Shown here in pieces: positions 37,201-43,254 of a stretch of 64,000 nucleotides of DNA. The stretch is taken from positions 186,001 through 250,000 of the forward strand of contig NZ_CABPSP010000003.1 of NCBI RefSeq assembly GCF_902459765.1. The letters run 5' to 3'. The position numbers were made by a program, and so were the translations under genes. The DNA comes from Pandoraea anapnoica. Its GTDB lineage: Bacteria; Pseudomonadota; Gammaproteobacteria; Burkholderiales; Burkholderiaceae. Below the pieces are notes generated by a model that worked only from the letters and a program-made list of their open reading frames with translations, did no database searches and was not told where the DNA came from. Every line of letters begins with the position of its first letter. Within the stretch, counting starts at the first letter, position 1.

Positions 37201-37513
37201 CGGGCAGGCCGACGCGTTCGCCTTCCACGCGCAGACGCACAGCGGTGCGCAGACCGACGGGTAACGTCTCAAGCCACGCCGGGAGGGATGCGGGCGGTGC
37301 GCTCAGTCCGGAGACGGCACTGGCGAGGGCGTTCGTCGACTGATGAAAGCGTTTGAGTTCGAGCGCGCCGAAGAGATAGACCGCCGCGATCAGCAGAGCG
37401 ACGGCGAGCGCGAGGGTATTGGTACCGGCATAGCCGATGGCGATCCAGCCGACGACGGCAAGACCTGCGACAAAGGCAATGAGATCAACGAGGTAGCGTG
37501 GCAAACGGGTCAT
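34271..37513 (-). CDS. DUF802 protein: MotA/TolQ/ExbB-like membrane domain with long repeat tail
   Basis: A 1080-residue protein. Two membrane helices lie at about 8-50, then two more at about 110-130 and 158-183. The latter match the MotA/TolQ/ExbB channel core: LLGMLGTFLGMAATLRG and GLGFAFGTSVAGVATSAMLGLLAAL. From about 190 onward it is a long helical tail. Seven tandem units of 62 residues lie at about 335-768 (VAQTWETS...QTFEARS...LVDDVAARL), followed by further coiled coil to the end. This is the layout of ZorA-type motor proteins, which carry a long cytoplasmic tail. Its start overlaps the DUF3348 gene by 29 bp in another frame. Role unknown. Confidence 0.87.
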   Translation of the reverse strand: MTRLPRYLVDLIAFVAGLAVVGWIAIGYAGTNTLALAVALLIAAVYLFGALELKRFHQSTNALASAVSGLSAPPASLPAWLETLPVGLRTAVRLRVEGERVGLPGPALTPYLVGLLVLLGMLGTFLGMAATLRGTGIALEGATDLQAIRASLASPVKGLGFAFGTSVAGVATSAMLGLLAALARKERAQVVQSLDARIVTTLRGFSQQHQRETTLQLLQQQATVMPALVDRLQDMIAAMERQSQALGERLVANQDALHAKTDASYAQLTSAMQQYLKDSVATTASAAGAAIRPEVEATMASLARETATWHQTVSSAVQDRMDGLSDRFEATTARVAGVWKDSLDAQLRTNESLATDLRSALGDFTQTFETRSSQLVDDVAARLETVTAQVSSAQTGVAQTWETSLAAQQRSNDTLSENLGMALAHFSQTFEARSAKLVEDVAARLEATTGRIDAAHANVAQTWETSIATQQRTNDALAENLGTALTQFAQTFETRSTKLVDDVAARLDTTTGQVNAAHTSIAQTWQTSLATQQQTNDKLARELGATLAQFTESFETRSASLLGDVITRLDSATGSIATAQTTVAQAWERALGQQQQSHDTLTQSLGAALERFAQTFEARSSALLADVAAKLDAASGNVSGAHERVASAWEQSIGLQKQANDALNTELAAALARFTETFEQRAAHLIDGVSQRTEGAMHSVSETAAVVSGEWKQALVAQQSANDALATELAAALARFAETFESRASQLLQNVSMQLDSTSSNVAQTWRDVIAEHTRTSERLADGNQQLVAATTSAFTEHSASLLQALSAANTAHHDATAERETQRLSVWTETLEGTLSTLRSEWQQVGAQTANQQQAICDTLARTALEMSEQTRASASDTIAEISRLVQTASEAPKAAAEIIGELRQKLSDSMVRDNAMLEERSRLLDTLGTLLDTVKHAGNEQRAAVDELVTTSAQLLERASANLGDAIAAQTEKLTEASAQVTGSVVEIASLGDAFGAAVQSFGESNTQLLAHLQRIEAALDKSMARSDEQLGYYVAQAREVVELSVMSQKQILENLQDLAQVRSQAAQAGMQPGSVAA
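35210..36511 (-). repeat. Seven in-frame 186-bp (62-codon) tandem repeats in the DUF802 gene
   Basis: Seven successive units, each beginning V/I-A-x-x-W and containing a central T/E-x-F-E-x-R-[SA] and a D/G-V-[AST]-x-R-L-like segment, with a constant 62-residue period. Middle units 2-4 are the most alike; units 1, 6 and 7 have diverged. The period suggests a regular rod- or coil-forming segment. Confidence 0.85.
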
Positions 37514-38300
37514 GTTGTCCGGGTTCACTAACGTTTTCGCCGGGAGTGACCGAGGCGAGGGCGGCAATCAGCCCTTCGATCGGTTCCAGGCGGATATCCA
37601 GTTCTGCGAGCAAAACGCTCTGCATGTCCCGGTGGAAGGTGTCTAGCCAGGTGCCTGCGGGCGCGAGCGGCGGTGCGCCGGGCACGCGCGGGGCCGCCAT
37701 CGCGGCCTGCTCGGTGTCTCGCAGACGCACGAAGTGCCCTTCGAGCAGATTCGGCACGCTCGCGAGCAGTGTGCGCTCACGTGCACCCATCACACGCTCC
37801 ATAACGGCGTCGACGCTGGCGAGACGCGCGGCGTCAGGCGACATCGTGGCCAATTGGGCGCGAAGGCGGGTGCGCAGGGCGCTGATCGCCGTGTCCATCG
37901 TCTGTTGCGACGTCGCGTAGCGCTGGCGATACGCCGGAAACTCCGCAAACGAGGCCGCCCGCTGACGCTCGGCAGCGCTCAGTGAGCGGATCTGCCCGCC
38001 GGGCGCGGCCGCCAGTCCGCAATCGCGGGCGATGGCGGCGGCGAGGTCGACGCGCACACGTGCCAGTTCGCCTGCCGGGCTCTGCGCAGCCGCACGCGCG
38101 CCGAGCGTTGCCGCCGGCGGGTTGGCTGGGTTGGCTTTAAGGGCCGACGACAAAGCGATGGCGTCGGTCCAGCCCAACCACTGGCTCAGTCGGTCCGAGA
38201 GCGACGGCGCGGCCTCCGGGGGCGCGAACGAGCTCAGGCGGGCCAGCGAGCGTATGAGTGTTGGGGCGCTGATAACGGGACGCCGGGACACTTGCACCAT
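37485..38300 (-). CDS. DUF3348 family protein
   Basis: A 271-residue cytoplasmic protein, first gene of the four-gene operon. The N-terminus MVQVSRRPVISAPTLIRSLARLS and the following LSDRLSQWLGWTDAIALSSAL are characteristic of DUF3348. The rest is largely helical (RQRYATSQQTMDTAISALRTRLR; VMERVMGARERTLLASVPNLLEGHFVRL). No catalytic motif is visible. Its 3' end overlaps the start of the DUF802 gene by 29 bp. It is divergent from the small-peptide array. Confidence 0.8.
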   Translation of the reverse strand: MVQVSRRPVISAPTLIRSLARLSSFAPPEAAPSLSDRLSQWLGWTDAIALSSALKANPANPPAATLGARAAAQSPAGELARVRVDLAAAIARDCGLAAAPGGQIRSLSAAERQRAASFAEFPAYRQRYATSQQTMDTAISALRTRLRAQLATMSPDAARLASVDAVMERVMGARERTLLASVPNLLEGHFVRLRDTEQAAMAAPRVPGAPPLAPAGTWLDTFHRDMQSVLLAELDIRLEPIEGLIAALASVTPGENVSEPGQHDPFATLPR

Positions 38301-38440
38301 TCCACTGGGGGGTCGAAAACCCAGCAGTTTACACTGCGCGCGCGCCGCGCCCCCCACTGGCCGCCCGGTCGGGGGATTGACGGGCGAGCAAAGCGCCCGA
38401 ATGCCCCCTGAAACCCCTCTGAAAGCCCCGCCGGACGCCG

Positions 38441-38486
38441 ACTGTGATTTATCTCAGTTTTCAGGTGCCGACCCGAGGTTTATCTT
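38441..38486 (+). promoter_or_regulatory. Putative activator-type promoter of the small-peptide array
   Basis: An 18-bp near-perfect palindrome, ACTGTGATTTATCTCAGT (38441-38458, one mismatched pair), contains a CRP-like TGTGA half. A -10-like TATCTT lies at 38481-38486. The palindrome centre is about 42-44 bp upstream of the start expected from that -10. That is the class II position used by Crp/Fnr-family activators. No -35 hexamer is apparent, which also fits an activated promoter. All of this is inferred from spacing. Confidence 0.5.
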
Positions 38487-38539
38487 TCACTCAACCCGCG
38501 ACAAACGCGAAACAAACGAAACGAAACCGGAGGTGTGAC

Positions 38540-38647
38540 ATGGCTGCAATCGGACCGATCTGCGACGCACTGGTGACCGTAGGCACGTGGGCAAGCCGGG
38601 CTGCCCCGGTGGCCAAGTTCTTCAACGACGTGCTGGCGCTGTTCTGA
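38540..38647 (+). CDS. Small hydrophobic peptide 1 of a five-gene array (35 aa)
   Basis: A 35-codon gene with a near-ideal ribosome-binding site (GGAGGTGTGAC then ATG). The peptide starts MAAIGPICDALV, has the core VGTWASRAAPVAKFF and ends LALF. It is hydrophobic, close to neutral (two basic, two acidic residues), with a single Cys at position 8 and Trp at 17. It has no cleavable signal and no double-Gly leader. Coding is supported by four downstream homologues with the same spacing. No family is recognised; membrane-active or signalling roles are possible. Confidence 0.82.
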   Translation: MAAIGPICDALVTVGTWASRAAPVAKFFNDVLALF

Positions 38648-38696
38648 AATTTCCCGCGACCAGCGCGAAACAACGAAACAAGACTGGAGGTGTGAA

Positions 38697-38804
38697 ATGG
38701 CTGCAATCGGACCGATCTGCGACGCACTGGTGACCGTAGGCACGTGGGCAAGCCGGGCTGCCCCGGTGGCGAAGTTCTTCAACGATGTGCTGGCGCTGTT
38801 CTGA
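38697..38804 (+). CDS. Small hydrophobic peptide 2 of the array (35 aa, identical to peptide 1)
   Basis: Encodes exactly the same peptide as the gene at 38540. The two DNA differences (GCC/GCG for Ala25 and GAC/GAT for Asp30) are synonymous, which argues for selection on the protein. CTGGAGGTGTGAA precedes the ATG. It begins 49 bp after the first gene's stop. Confidence 0.83.
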   Translation: MAAIGPICDALVTVGTWASRAAPVAKFFNDVLALF

Positions 38805-38853
38805 AATTTCCCGCGATTAACGCGAAACATCGAAACAAAACTGGAGGTGTGAA

Positions 38854-38964
38854 ATGGCTGCTCTTGGACTCTTCTGCGATGGTCTGGTCACGGTGGGAAG
38901 CTGGGCACGTGCGGTGGGACCTGTCGCCAAGTTCCTGGCCGAGACTGTCAATATCTTCATGTAA
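38854..38964 (+). CDS. Small hydrophobic peptide 3 of the array (36 aa)
   Basis: A diverged homologue of peptides 1 and 2: MAALGLFCDGLVTVGSWA at the start, then GPVAKFLAE and an IFM end. Cys8, Asp9, the Gly-[Thr/Ser]-Trp-Ala core and PVAKF are kept. The upstream leader and GGAGGTGTGAA are the same as before gene 2. It begins 49 bp after gene 2. Confidence 0.82.
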   Translation: MAALGLFCDGLVTVGSWARAVGPVAKFLAETVNIFM

Positions 38965-39009
38965 TGCGCGATTGGCGCAACGGAAGTCATCAATGGCAGG
39001 AGGGGTGAA

Positions 39010-39120
39010 ATGTCTGCAATCGCATTCATGTGTGACGGAATGGTGGCAGCGGGTACCTGGGCAAGTCGGGCCGCACCGGTGAAGCAGTTCATTTCTCAGG
39101 TGATCGCGCTTTTTTCCTAA
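39010..39120 (+). CDS. Small hydrophobic peptide 4 of the array (36 aa)
   Basis: MSAIAFMCDGMVAAGTWA at the start, then ASRAAPVKQF and an ALFS end. Cys8-Asp9, GTWASRAAPV and the aromatic end are conserved with peptides 1-3. It has an AGGAGGGG ribosome-binding site; the 45-bp spacer before it is unlike the duplicated leader. Confidence 0.82.
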   Translation: MSAIAFMCDGMVAAGTWASRAAPVKQFISQVIALFS

Positions 39121-39168
39121 GCGCTCACGTGTCGAGCCACCGAATCGAGCAATGTCCGGAGGTGTGAG

Positions 39169-39276
39169 ATGGGATGGGGAGTTATTACTAATCTGGTGAT
39201 GAACGCAGTGGCCTGGGGCAGCGATTCCGAGTCTCTACACAACTTCTTCTCGGACTTCGCTGCCACCGTCTTCTGA
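39169..39276 (+). CDS. Small peptide 5 of the array (35 aa, most diverged, no Cys)
   Basis: MGWGVITNLVMNAVAWGS at the start, with HNFFSDF near the end and a TVF terminus. It has the same size, spacing (48 bp), GGAGGTGTGAG site, central Trp and FF-x-D motif as the others. It lacks the Cys and carries a net negative charge (SDSES). It may be a partner with a distinct role, as in two-component peptide systems, but that is a guess. It ends six bases before the stop of the convergent MFS gene. Confidence 0.75.
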   Translation: MGWGVITNLVMNAVAWGSDSESLHNFFSDFAATVF

Positions 39277-39282
39277 TTCGGT

Positions 39283-40503
39283 TCAGGTCGTCGAGCAGAC
39301 CGTTTCGGAGGCTTGTGCAAGACCCGTCCGAAGGTAGGGCAACAAACTGGCGAGACCGACGGCGGCCATCGCTGCGCCAATCCACAAAGGCGCGCGCATG
39401 CTGTAGCCCGCATCGATCGCGGCACCACCGGCCCACGTCCCGAAGGCGAGGCCCGCAGTAATCACCGACGTATGCATCGTATTGACGAGCGGCCCCGGCG
39501 CTGCGGTGCGCATCACTCGCGCGACCATTGCCGGATTGAGCGAGACCCCCGTCAGGCCGATGGCGGCGAACGCGGCGACACCGACCGGCGTCAGTTCGGC
39601 CCAAAGCGCAAAGCTGATCAGGGCGAGTGCGAGCACTGACAAACCGGCCACCAGCACCGTGAGCGTGTGACGGTCGGCGAAGCGTCCGACGACGGCGTTG
39701 CCGATGATGTTCGCGATGCCGTACATCGCGAGCAGATTCGGAATCGAGGTGGCGGACACACCGGCCACATTCAAAAAGATCGGCGAGAAATAGCTGAACG
39801 CAGCGAACGTCGCGCCGATGATCAACCCGCTCGTCGCAAACGCGGCCCACAGCGGACGATTCAGCAACGAACGGAATTCGCCGGACAGGCTGACGACTTC
39901 AGCGTCTGCCCCGTCCTGTTTATGGTCGGCCGGTGCCCACAGCGCAATCGCGACGGTGCAAAGTGCAGCGAGCACAGCGACGAGCCAGAAGCTGGCGCGC
40001 CAGCCGTAGTGTTGTTCGATGAAGGCGGTGAGCGGCACACCGATCACTGGCGAGAACATCAGGCCGCCGAGCACGAAGGAGGCGGCGCGTCCGCGCACCG
40101 ACGGCGCGACGAGATCGGCACAGAGCGTGAGCGCGACCCCGAACGTTGCCGAGCTGGCCACGCCCATGATGATGCGAGCGACGGCCATCATTTCATAGCG
40201 GGTCGACATTGCGGCCAGTACGCCGCCTGCCACGTTGATCGCGAGCAGCCAGATGAGGGCGCGCTTATGCGGCGTGCGCAGTGCGAGCAACACGGCGGTG
40301 AGCACCGGGCCGCCGATGGTCATGCCGAGGGCATAGAGCGAAATCAGGCTGCCGATCTTGCCGATACCGACGTTCATCGCATCGGCCAGCGCGGGCATCA
40401 TCCCTGCGACCATGAACTCGGCCGTGGTCATGGCGAAGACGGTCAGTCCTAACAAGTAGACGACGGGGGGCATTGCGGATTTTTGCGTCATATTCTTTAA
40501 CAT
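39283..40503 (-). CDS. MFS transporter, DHA1-like (AraJ/YdhP type)
   Basis: A 406-residue 12-helix major facilitator. Characteristic segments are FMVAGMMPALADAMNVGIGKIGSLISLYALGM (helices 1-2) and RIIMGVASSATFGVALTLCADLV, followed by RGRAASFVLGGLMFSPVIGVPLTAF, the drug-proton antiporter motif C. The substrate is unknown; relatives export sugars or drugs. It is transcribed towards the peptide array. The TetR gene upstream on the same strand probably controls it. Confidence 0.88.
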   Translation of the reverse strand: MLKNMTQKSAMPPVVYLLGLTVFAMTTAEFMVAGMMPALADAMNVGIGKIGSLISLYALGMTIGGPVLTAVLLALRTPHKRALIWLLAINVAGGVLAAMSTRYEMMAVARIIMGVASSATFGVALTLCADLVAPSVRGRAASFVLGGLMFSPVIGVPLTAFIEQHYGWRASFWLVAVLAALCTVAIALWAPADHKQDGADAEVVSLSGEFRSLLNRPLWAAFATSGLIIGATFAAFSYFSPIFLNVAGVSATSIPNLLAMYGIANIIGNAVVGRFADRHTLTVLVAGLSVLALALISFALWAELTPVGVAAFAAIGLTGVSLNPAMVARVMRTAAPGPLVNTMHTSVITAGLAFGTWAGGAAIDAGYSMRAPLWIGAAMAAVGLASLLPYLRTGLAQASETVCSTT

Positions 40504-40619
40504 TCATTCCATATTCGTGGGCGGAATAACGACCCGCGAGGGGGGGGCAATTGTTGGGTGTTGTGGGTGACGTGCTGCGCGAGAAAGTGTCGGGTGTGCG
40601 GACTGAGCGTGGTTGTCCG

Positions 40620-41201
40620 TCAGAGCTGAGCCAGTATGCCTTCCATGATGCCTTCGAGGAACGCGCGGTCGCAGACGGTGCGTCCCAGCGCGCGCAGGCC
40701 GTAGTAGCTCGACAGAAACGTGCGGGCAACGACGACCGGGGAGCGCTCGGTGGACAGTTCGCCGTTGTGTTGTCCGACGGCGATCAGATGCACGAGCACT
40801 TGTTCGAAGCGGACGAAGTAGGCCTGGCTGATCTGGCGGACGCGTTCGTCCTTGGCACCGCGCTCGAAGGCCGCGAACAGGGACATACAGCCGCGTTGCT
40901 TCTCGGGATCGAGATCGTCGTCGATGCCCCATTGCATGAGCGTGCGCAGACGATCCTTGACGGGACCGTTGCCGTTGAGAATGTCGACTTGCTTCTGAAG
41001 GCCGAGCGTCTGATAGCGCTCAAGGGCTTCGTGATAGAGATTGAGCTTGCTGCCGAAGGCGTTGTAGAGGCTACCGCGTCCGAGGCCGGTGCATTCGACG
41101 AGCGCCTGCGCGGAGGTGCCTTCATAGCCGTTCGTCCAGAAGACGTCCATGGCGGCGTCGATGACGGCTGCGTCATCGAATTCTCTGGGTCTTCCGCTCA
41201 T
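40620..41201 (-). CDS. TetR/AcrR family transcriptional regulator
   Basis: A 193-residue regulator. The start MSGRPREFDDAAVIDAAMDVFWTNGYEGTSAQAL leads into the helix-turn-helix CTGLGRGSLYNAFGSKLNLY. It carries the QRGCM segment with a Cys after helix 5, as in TetR proteins that sense electrophiles, such as NemR relatives. It lies 116 bp upstream of the MFS gene on the same strand. ATG 41201 is chosen over an extension to 41252. Confidence 0.92.
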   Translation of the reverse strand: MSGRPREFDDAAVIDAAMDVFWTNGYEGTSAQALVECTGLGRGSLYNAFGSKLNLYHEALERYQTLGLQKQVDILNGNGPVKDRLRTLMQWGIDDDLDPEKQRGCMSLFAAFERGAKDERVRQISQAYFVRFEQVLVHLIAVGQHNGELSTERSPVVVARTFLSSYYGLRALGRTVCDRAFLEGIMEGILAQL

Positions 41202-41266
41202 GATGGACCTCGTCGTTCTGGAGGAATGGAAATAGCCGGTGCCACGAGGCACCAGTCCGATGCGTG

Positions 41267-41296
41267 ACTATAGGTGATTTTTTACCGTTCGTTCAA
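41267..41296 (-). promoter_or_regulatory. Sigma-70 promoter of the TetR gene
   Basis: Minus strand: TTGAAC (41296-41291), 18-bp spacer, TATAGT (41272-41267). Transcription would start near 41260, about 60 bp before the TetR start codon. Confidence 0.6.
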
Positions 41297-41371
41297 ATAA
41301 CCGGATGTTGGTTGTGGGTTTGTATGAACGACGTGGGGAGTGGGTGACGGCGAGCGGCGTCAGAAAACAAA

Positions 41372-41394
41372 AAAGCCGTCACAAGGACGGCTTT
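41372..41394. terminator. Terminator downstream of tRNA-Gly
   Basis: AAAGCCGTC (41372-41380) pairs with GACGGCTTT (41386-41394) around ACAAG, with an A run (T run on the minus strand) beyond. It is placed 14 bp after the tRNA 3' end. Confidence 0.85.
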
Positions 41395-41407
41395 CTCGAA
41401 AATTCTC

Positions 41408-41481
41408 TGGAGCGGGCGATGGGAATCGAACCCACGGCTCTAGCTTGGGAAGCTAGGGTATTACCATTATACGACGCCCGC
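41408..41481 (-). tRNA. tRNA-Gly (anticodon CCC)
   Basis: The 74-nt cloverleaf reads on the minus strand with acceptor arms GCGGGCG and CGCCCGC, a D arm with AATGGTAA, an anticodon stem CTAGC/GCTAG enclosing TTCCCAA (anticodon CCC), the T arm GTGGG-TTCGATT-CCCAT, discriminator T and an encoded CCA. Confidence 0.97.
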
Positions 41482-41491
41482 GAAGACCGAC

Positions 41492-41521
41492 ATTCTAAGC
41501 GGGGTTGGGGGAGTTTGGCAA
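41492..41521 (-). promoter_or_regulatory. Promoter of tRNA-Gly
   Basis: Minus strand: TTGCCA (41521-41516), 18-bp spacer, TAGAAT (41497-41492), ending about 10 bp before the mature tRNA 5' end. Confidence 0.6.
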
Positions 41522-41764
41522 TCTGGGTGTTTCGTAGGTGGGTACGATTTTGGGGTGAGAGCCTTGGGACCGATTCCCATCGCAGGCGCTTTTCCGGGTT
41601 CCCTTTGGTCTGGTTTCAGGCGGTGTTCGGGCTTCGTTCGTCGCTTAGATAAGAACTTTGATAGAGAAGCATTTCATAGCCGTTATCTCGACCAAGTGGA
41701 AAAGGGCTTGGGCGGTGGCTAATAGGCTGGAACACTGGTGCATCCACCCGACAGCGCTCCGCCG

Positions 41765-42673
41765 CTAAGCCGGACGTTGGGATAGAACGGATTTTTGGCA
41801 ACTGAAGGATGCATACGTTCTCTTGGGGAGGAACCCACCTCCAAGTCCATACCTGGCATTGGGTTTGACTTGCGAATACTGGTGCGTGCAGGACTGCGAT
41901 GTCGCCGCCACATCGCATACGACAACGACGATTGGATACGAGCAGGTGTTCTCGATGAACATATCGGCGTCGTTGTATGCCGACTTGTATACCGGCACCA
42001 GTCGTGCACAGCCATTGACAGGTGGGCTGGAATCGGCACTGGTTGCCCCCATGTTCGTCCCCGCCGAAGCCGAACGTCCAGGAGTACCTGCTGATGCCGT
42101 GCCCTGTAGCGCGGAGCCCACTGCTTGAAGCTGCGCCGCATTCTTACTGCTACCGGCCGCTGCACCCAGAGCAACTGCACCAAGTAGGCTTGCCGTCATC
42201 GAGCCGACCCCTGATGTGGACTCGCTTTTATCGGAGATATAGGTCGTACTGGCGTTTTCGCCATTCGAATAATTTCGAACGCTGTAGTTGTTCGTTTCCG
42301 CCCCGGTTAAAAGATTCCCGCGGGAAAAGCGTCCGGAGCGTGTGGTCGGGCCGCCATGAATCTTGTCTCCATTGATCCACATTTCGCCCATGCCGTCGCG
42401 AAGACCCGCCTTCATCTCGCCATCGTAGCGAAGCATCAACGTTGAGCCAGCGTAACCGAGCAGCGTGCCCTGCCCGTTGGCGAACCCCCCTTGGCATTCG
42501 CCTGACCAAGTGTAGTGTTCCCAAACACCAAAGACGCTGCAATCGGGGCGGTTATCCAACGCGATCTGGGCGTTGCTCTTGTGCGTGGGGCCGGGCAGGC
42601 CACGGCCCGCCAAAATAGCGGCAAGGCTTGTCGCCGCCGTGATTTGAAGCCGTCGCAAAAGATTTTTTCTCAC
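41765..42673 (-). CDS. Secreted hypothetical protein with MORN-like repeats
   Basis: A 302-residue protein with a GTG start and GGGGA upstream. The N-terminus RKNLLRRLQITAATSLAAILAG is a signal peptide or anchor. Residues about 52-105 show MORN-like Gly/Tyr repeats (WSGECQGGFANGQGTLLGY, YDGEMKAGLRDGMGEMW). A Gly/Ala/Ser-rich middle contains a possible hydrophobic helix (TASLLGAVALGAAAG). The C-terminus has five Cys and the segment KPNARYGLGGGF. Base composition is lower in GC than the flanks, suggesting acquired DNA. Function is unknown. Confidence 0.7.
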   Translation of the reverse strand: MRKNLLRRLQITAATSLAAILAGRGLPGPTHKSNAQIALDNRPDCSVFGVWEHYTWSGECQGGFANGQGTLLGYAGSTLMLRYDGEMKAGLRDGMGEMWINGDKIHGGPTTRSGRFSRGNLLTGAETNNYSVRNYSNGENASTTYISDKSESTSGVGSMTASLLGAVALGAAAGSSKNAAQLQAVGSALQGTASAGTPGRSASAGTNMGATSADSSPPVNGCARLVPVYKSAYNDADMFIENTCSYPIVVVVCDVAATSQSCTHQYSQVKPNARYGLGGGFLPKRTYASFSCQKSVLSQRPA

Positions 42674-43254
42674 ACGAATCCCCGACGTCTAATTTCTACT
42701 TTTGGGATCATACAATTCTGATCTTCGCGACTACATCATCCATTTGGTGGATGACTACCTAGCTTGTCCCATGTCCCAAACGCTTTTGTCGACCGCGATA
42801 TCGAGGTACCGATCGTTCGCCATTCGCTTGTTGATTTTGTCCTGCACGATTCAGTTACTTCAAGCTCAGACCGCAGGCACTCCACGTCGACGATAGACGA
42901 TGGACGCGAGGTCGGATCGGGAGATGTGCTCATTATTCTCGTTTCAGGGTTGCGAAGCGACAACACGAAATCTGGGCGACAACATGCCGCAGTAATCGTA
43001 CCCCGGAGATGTCGGTCCGAAGAAAACACCACTGAATACGCGGATCTACCGATCTAGGCTTGCAGCGAATCTACCTAGGGACGTACCTGAATCCCCCAAA
43101 TCATTCCCTTTCCTCATGTGCGTTTGCGATCAGTATTTTTGCGTATCGATCGCACGTAGCATTGCGGATTCACCGATGTTTTTTATCGGATATATCTAAC
43201 TTGTAATTCAAAAGGAGATGGTCAGTTAAACGAAATAGATAAAGGGAGACGTAG
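42674..43254. other. Lower-GC intergenic stretch without a supported gene
   Basis: About 580 bp of visibly lower GC than the surroundings. Open frames of about 97-98 codons exist on both strands (42736-43032 minus, 42764-43057 plus). They have no good ribosome-binding site or recognisable homology. An inverted repeat TGCGATC (43125-43131) / GATCGCA (43148-43154) lies about 100 bp before ggt and could be regulatory. Confidence 0.5.

Larger units (their letters stand above)
38495..38853 (+). repeat. 157-bp tandem duplication carrying peptide genes 1 and 2
   Basis: Two direct units of about 157 bp (38495-38652 and 38653-38809) each hold a leader CCCGCGA...CGCGAAAC, a GGAGGTGTGA site and an identical peptide gene. 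The leader occurs a third time (38810-38853) before peptide gene 3. The coding copies differ at only two synonymous positions, so the duplication is recent. Confidence 0.93.

Noticed and set aside
38443-38457. Canonical FNR box (TTGAT-N4-ATCAA) before the peptide array
   Set aside because: The palindrome has GAT and ATC separated by two bases instead of four, so the specific FNR consensus does not fit; only a general Crp/Fnr-like assignment is kept.
38495-39276. CRISPR-like regular spacing in the peptide array
   Set aside because: Units are about 157 bp with coding content, the spacers are not unique short sequences, and no cas genes are nearby.
41408-41481. tRNA-Gly as attachment site of a genomic island
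   Set aside because: No integrase, and no repeat of the tRNA 3' end is visible; the low-GC patch lies on the 5' side of the tRNA, not the side where islands normally integrate.
42736-43057. Overlapping 97-98-codon frames on both strands in the low-GC gap
   Set aside because: No ribosome-binding site, no recognisable domain, and they are antisense to each other; at most one could be real and I cannot support either.
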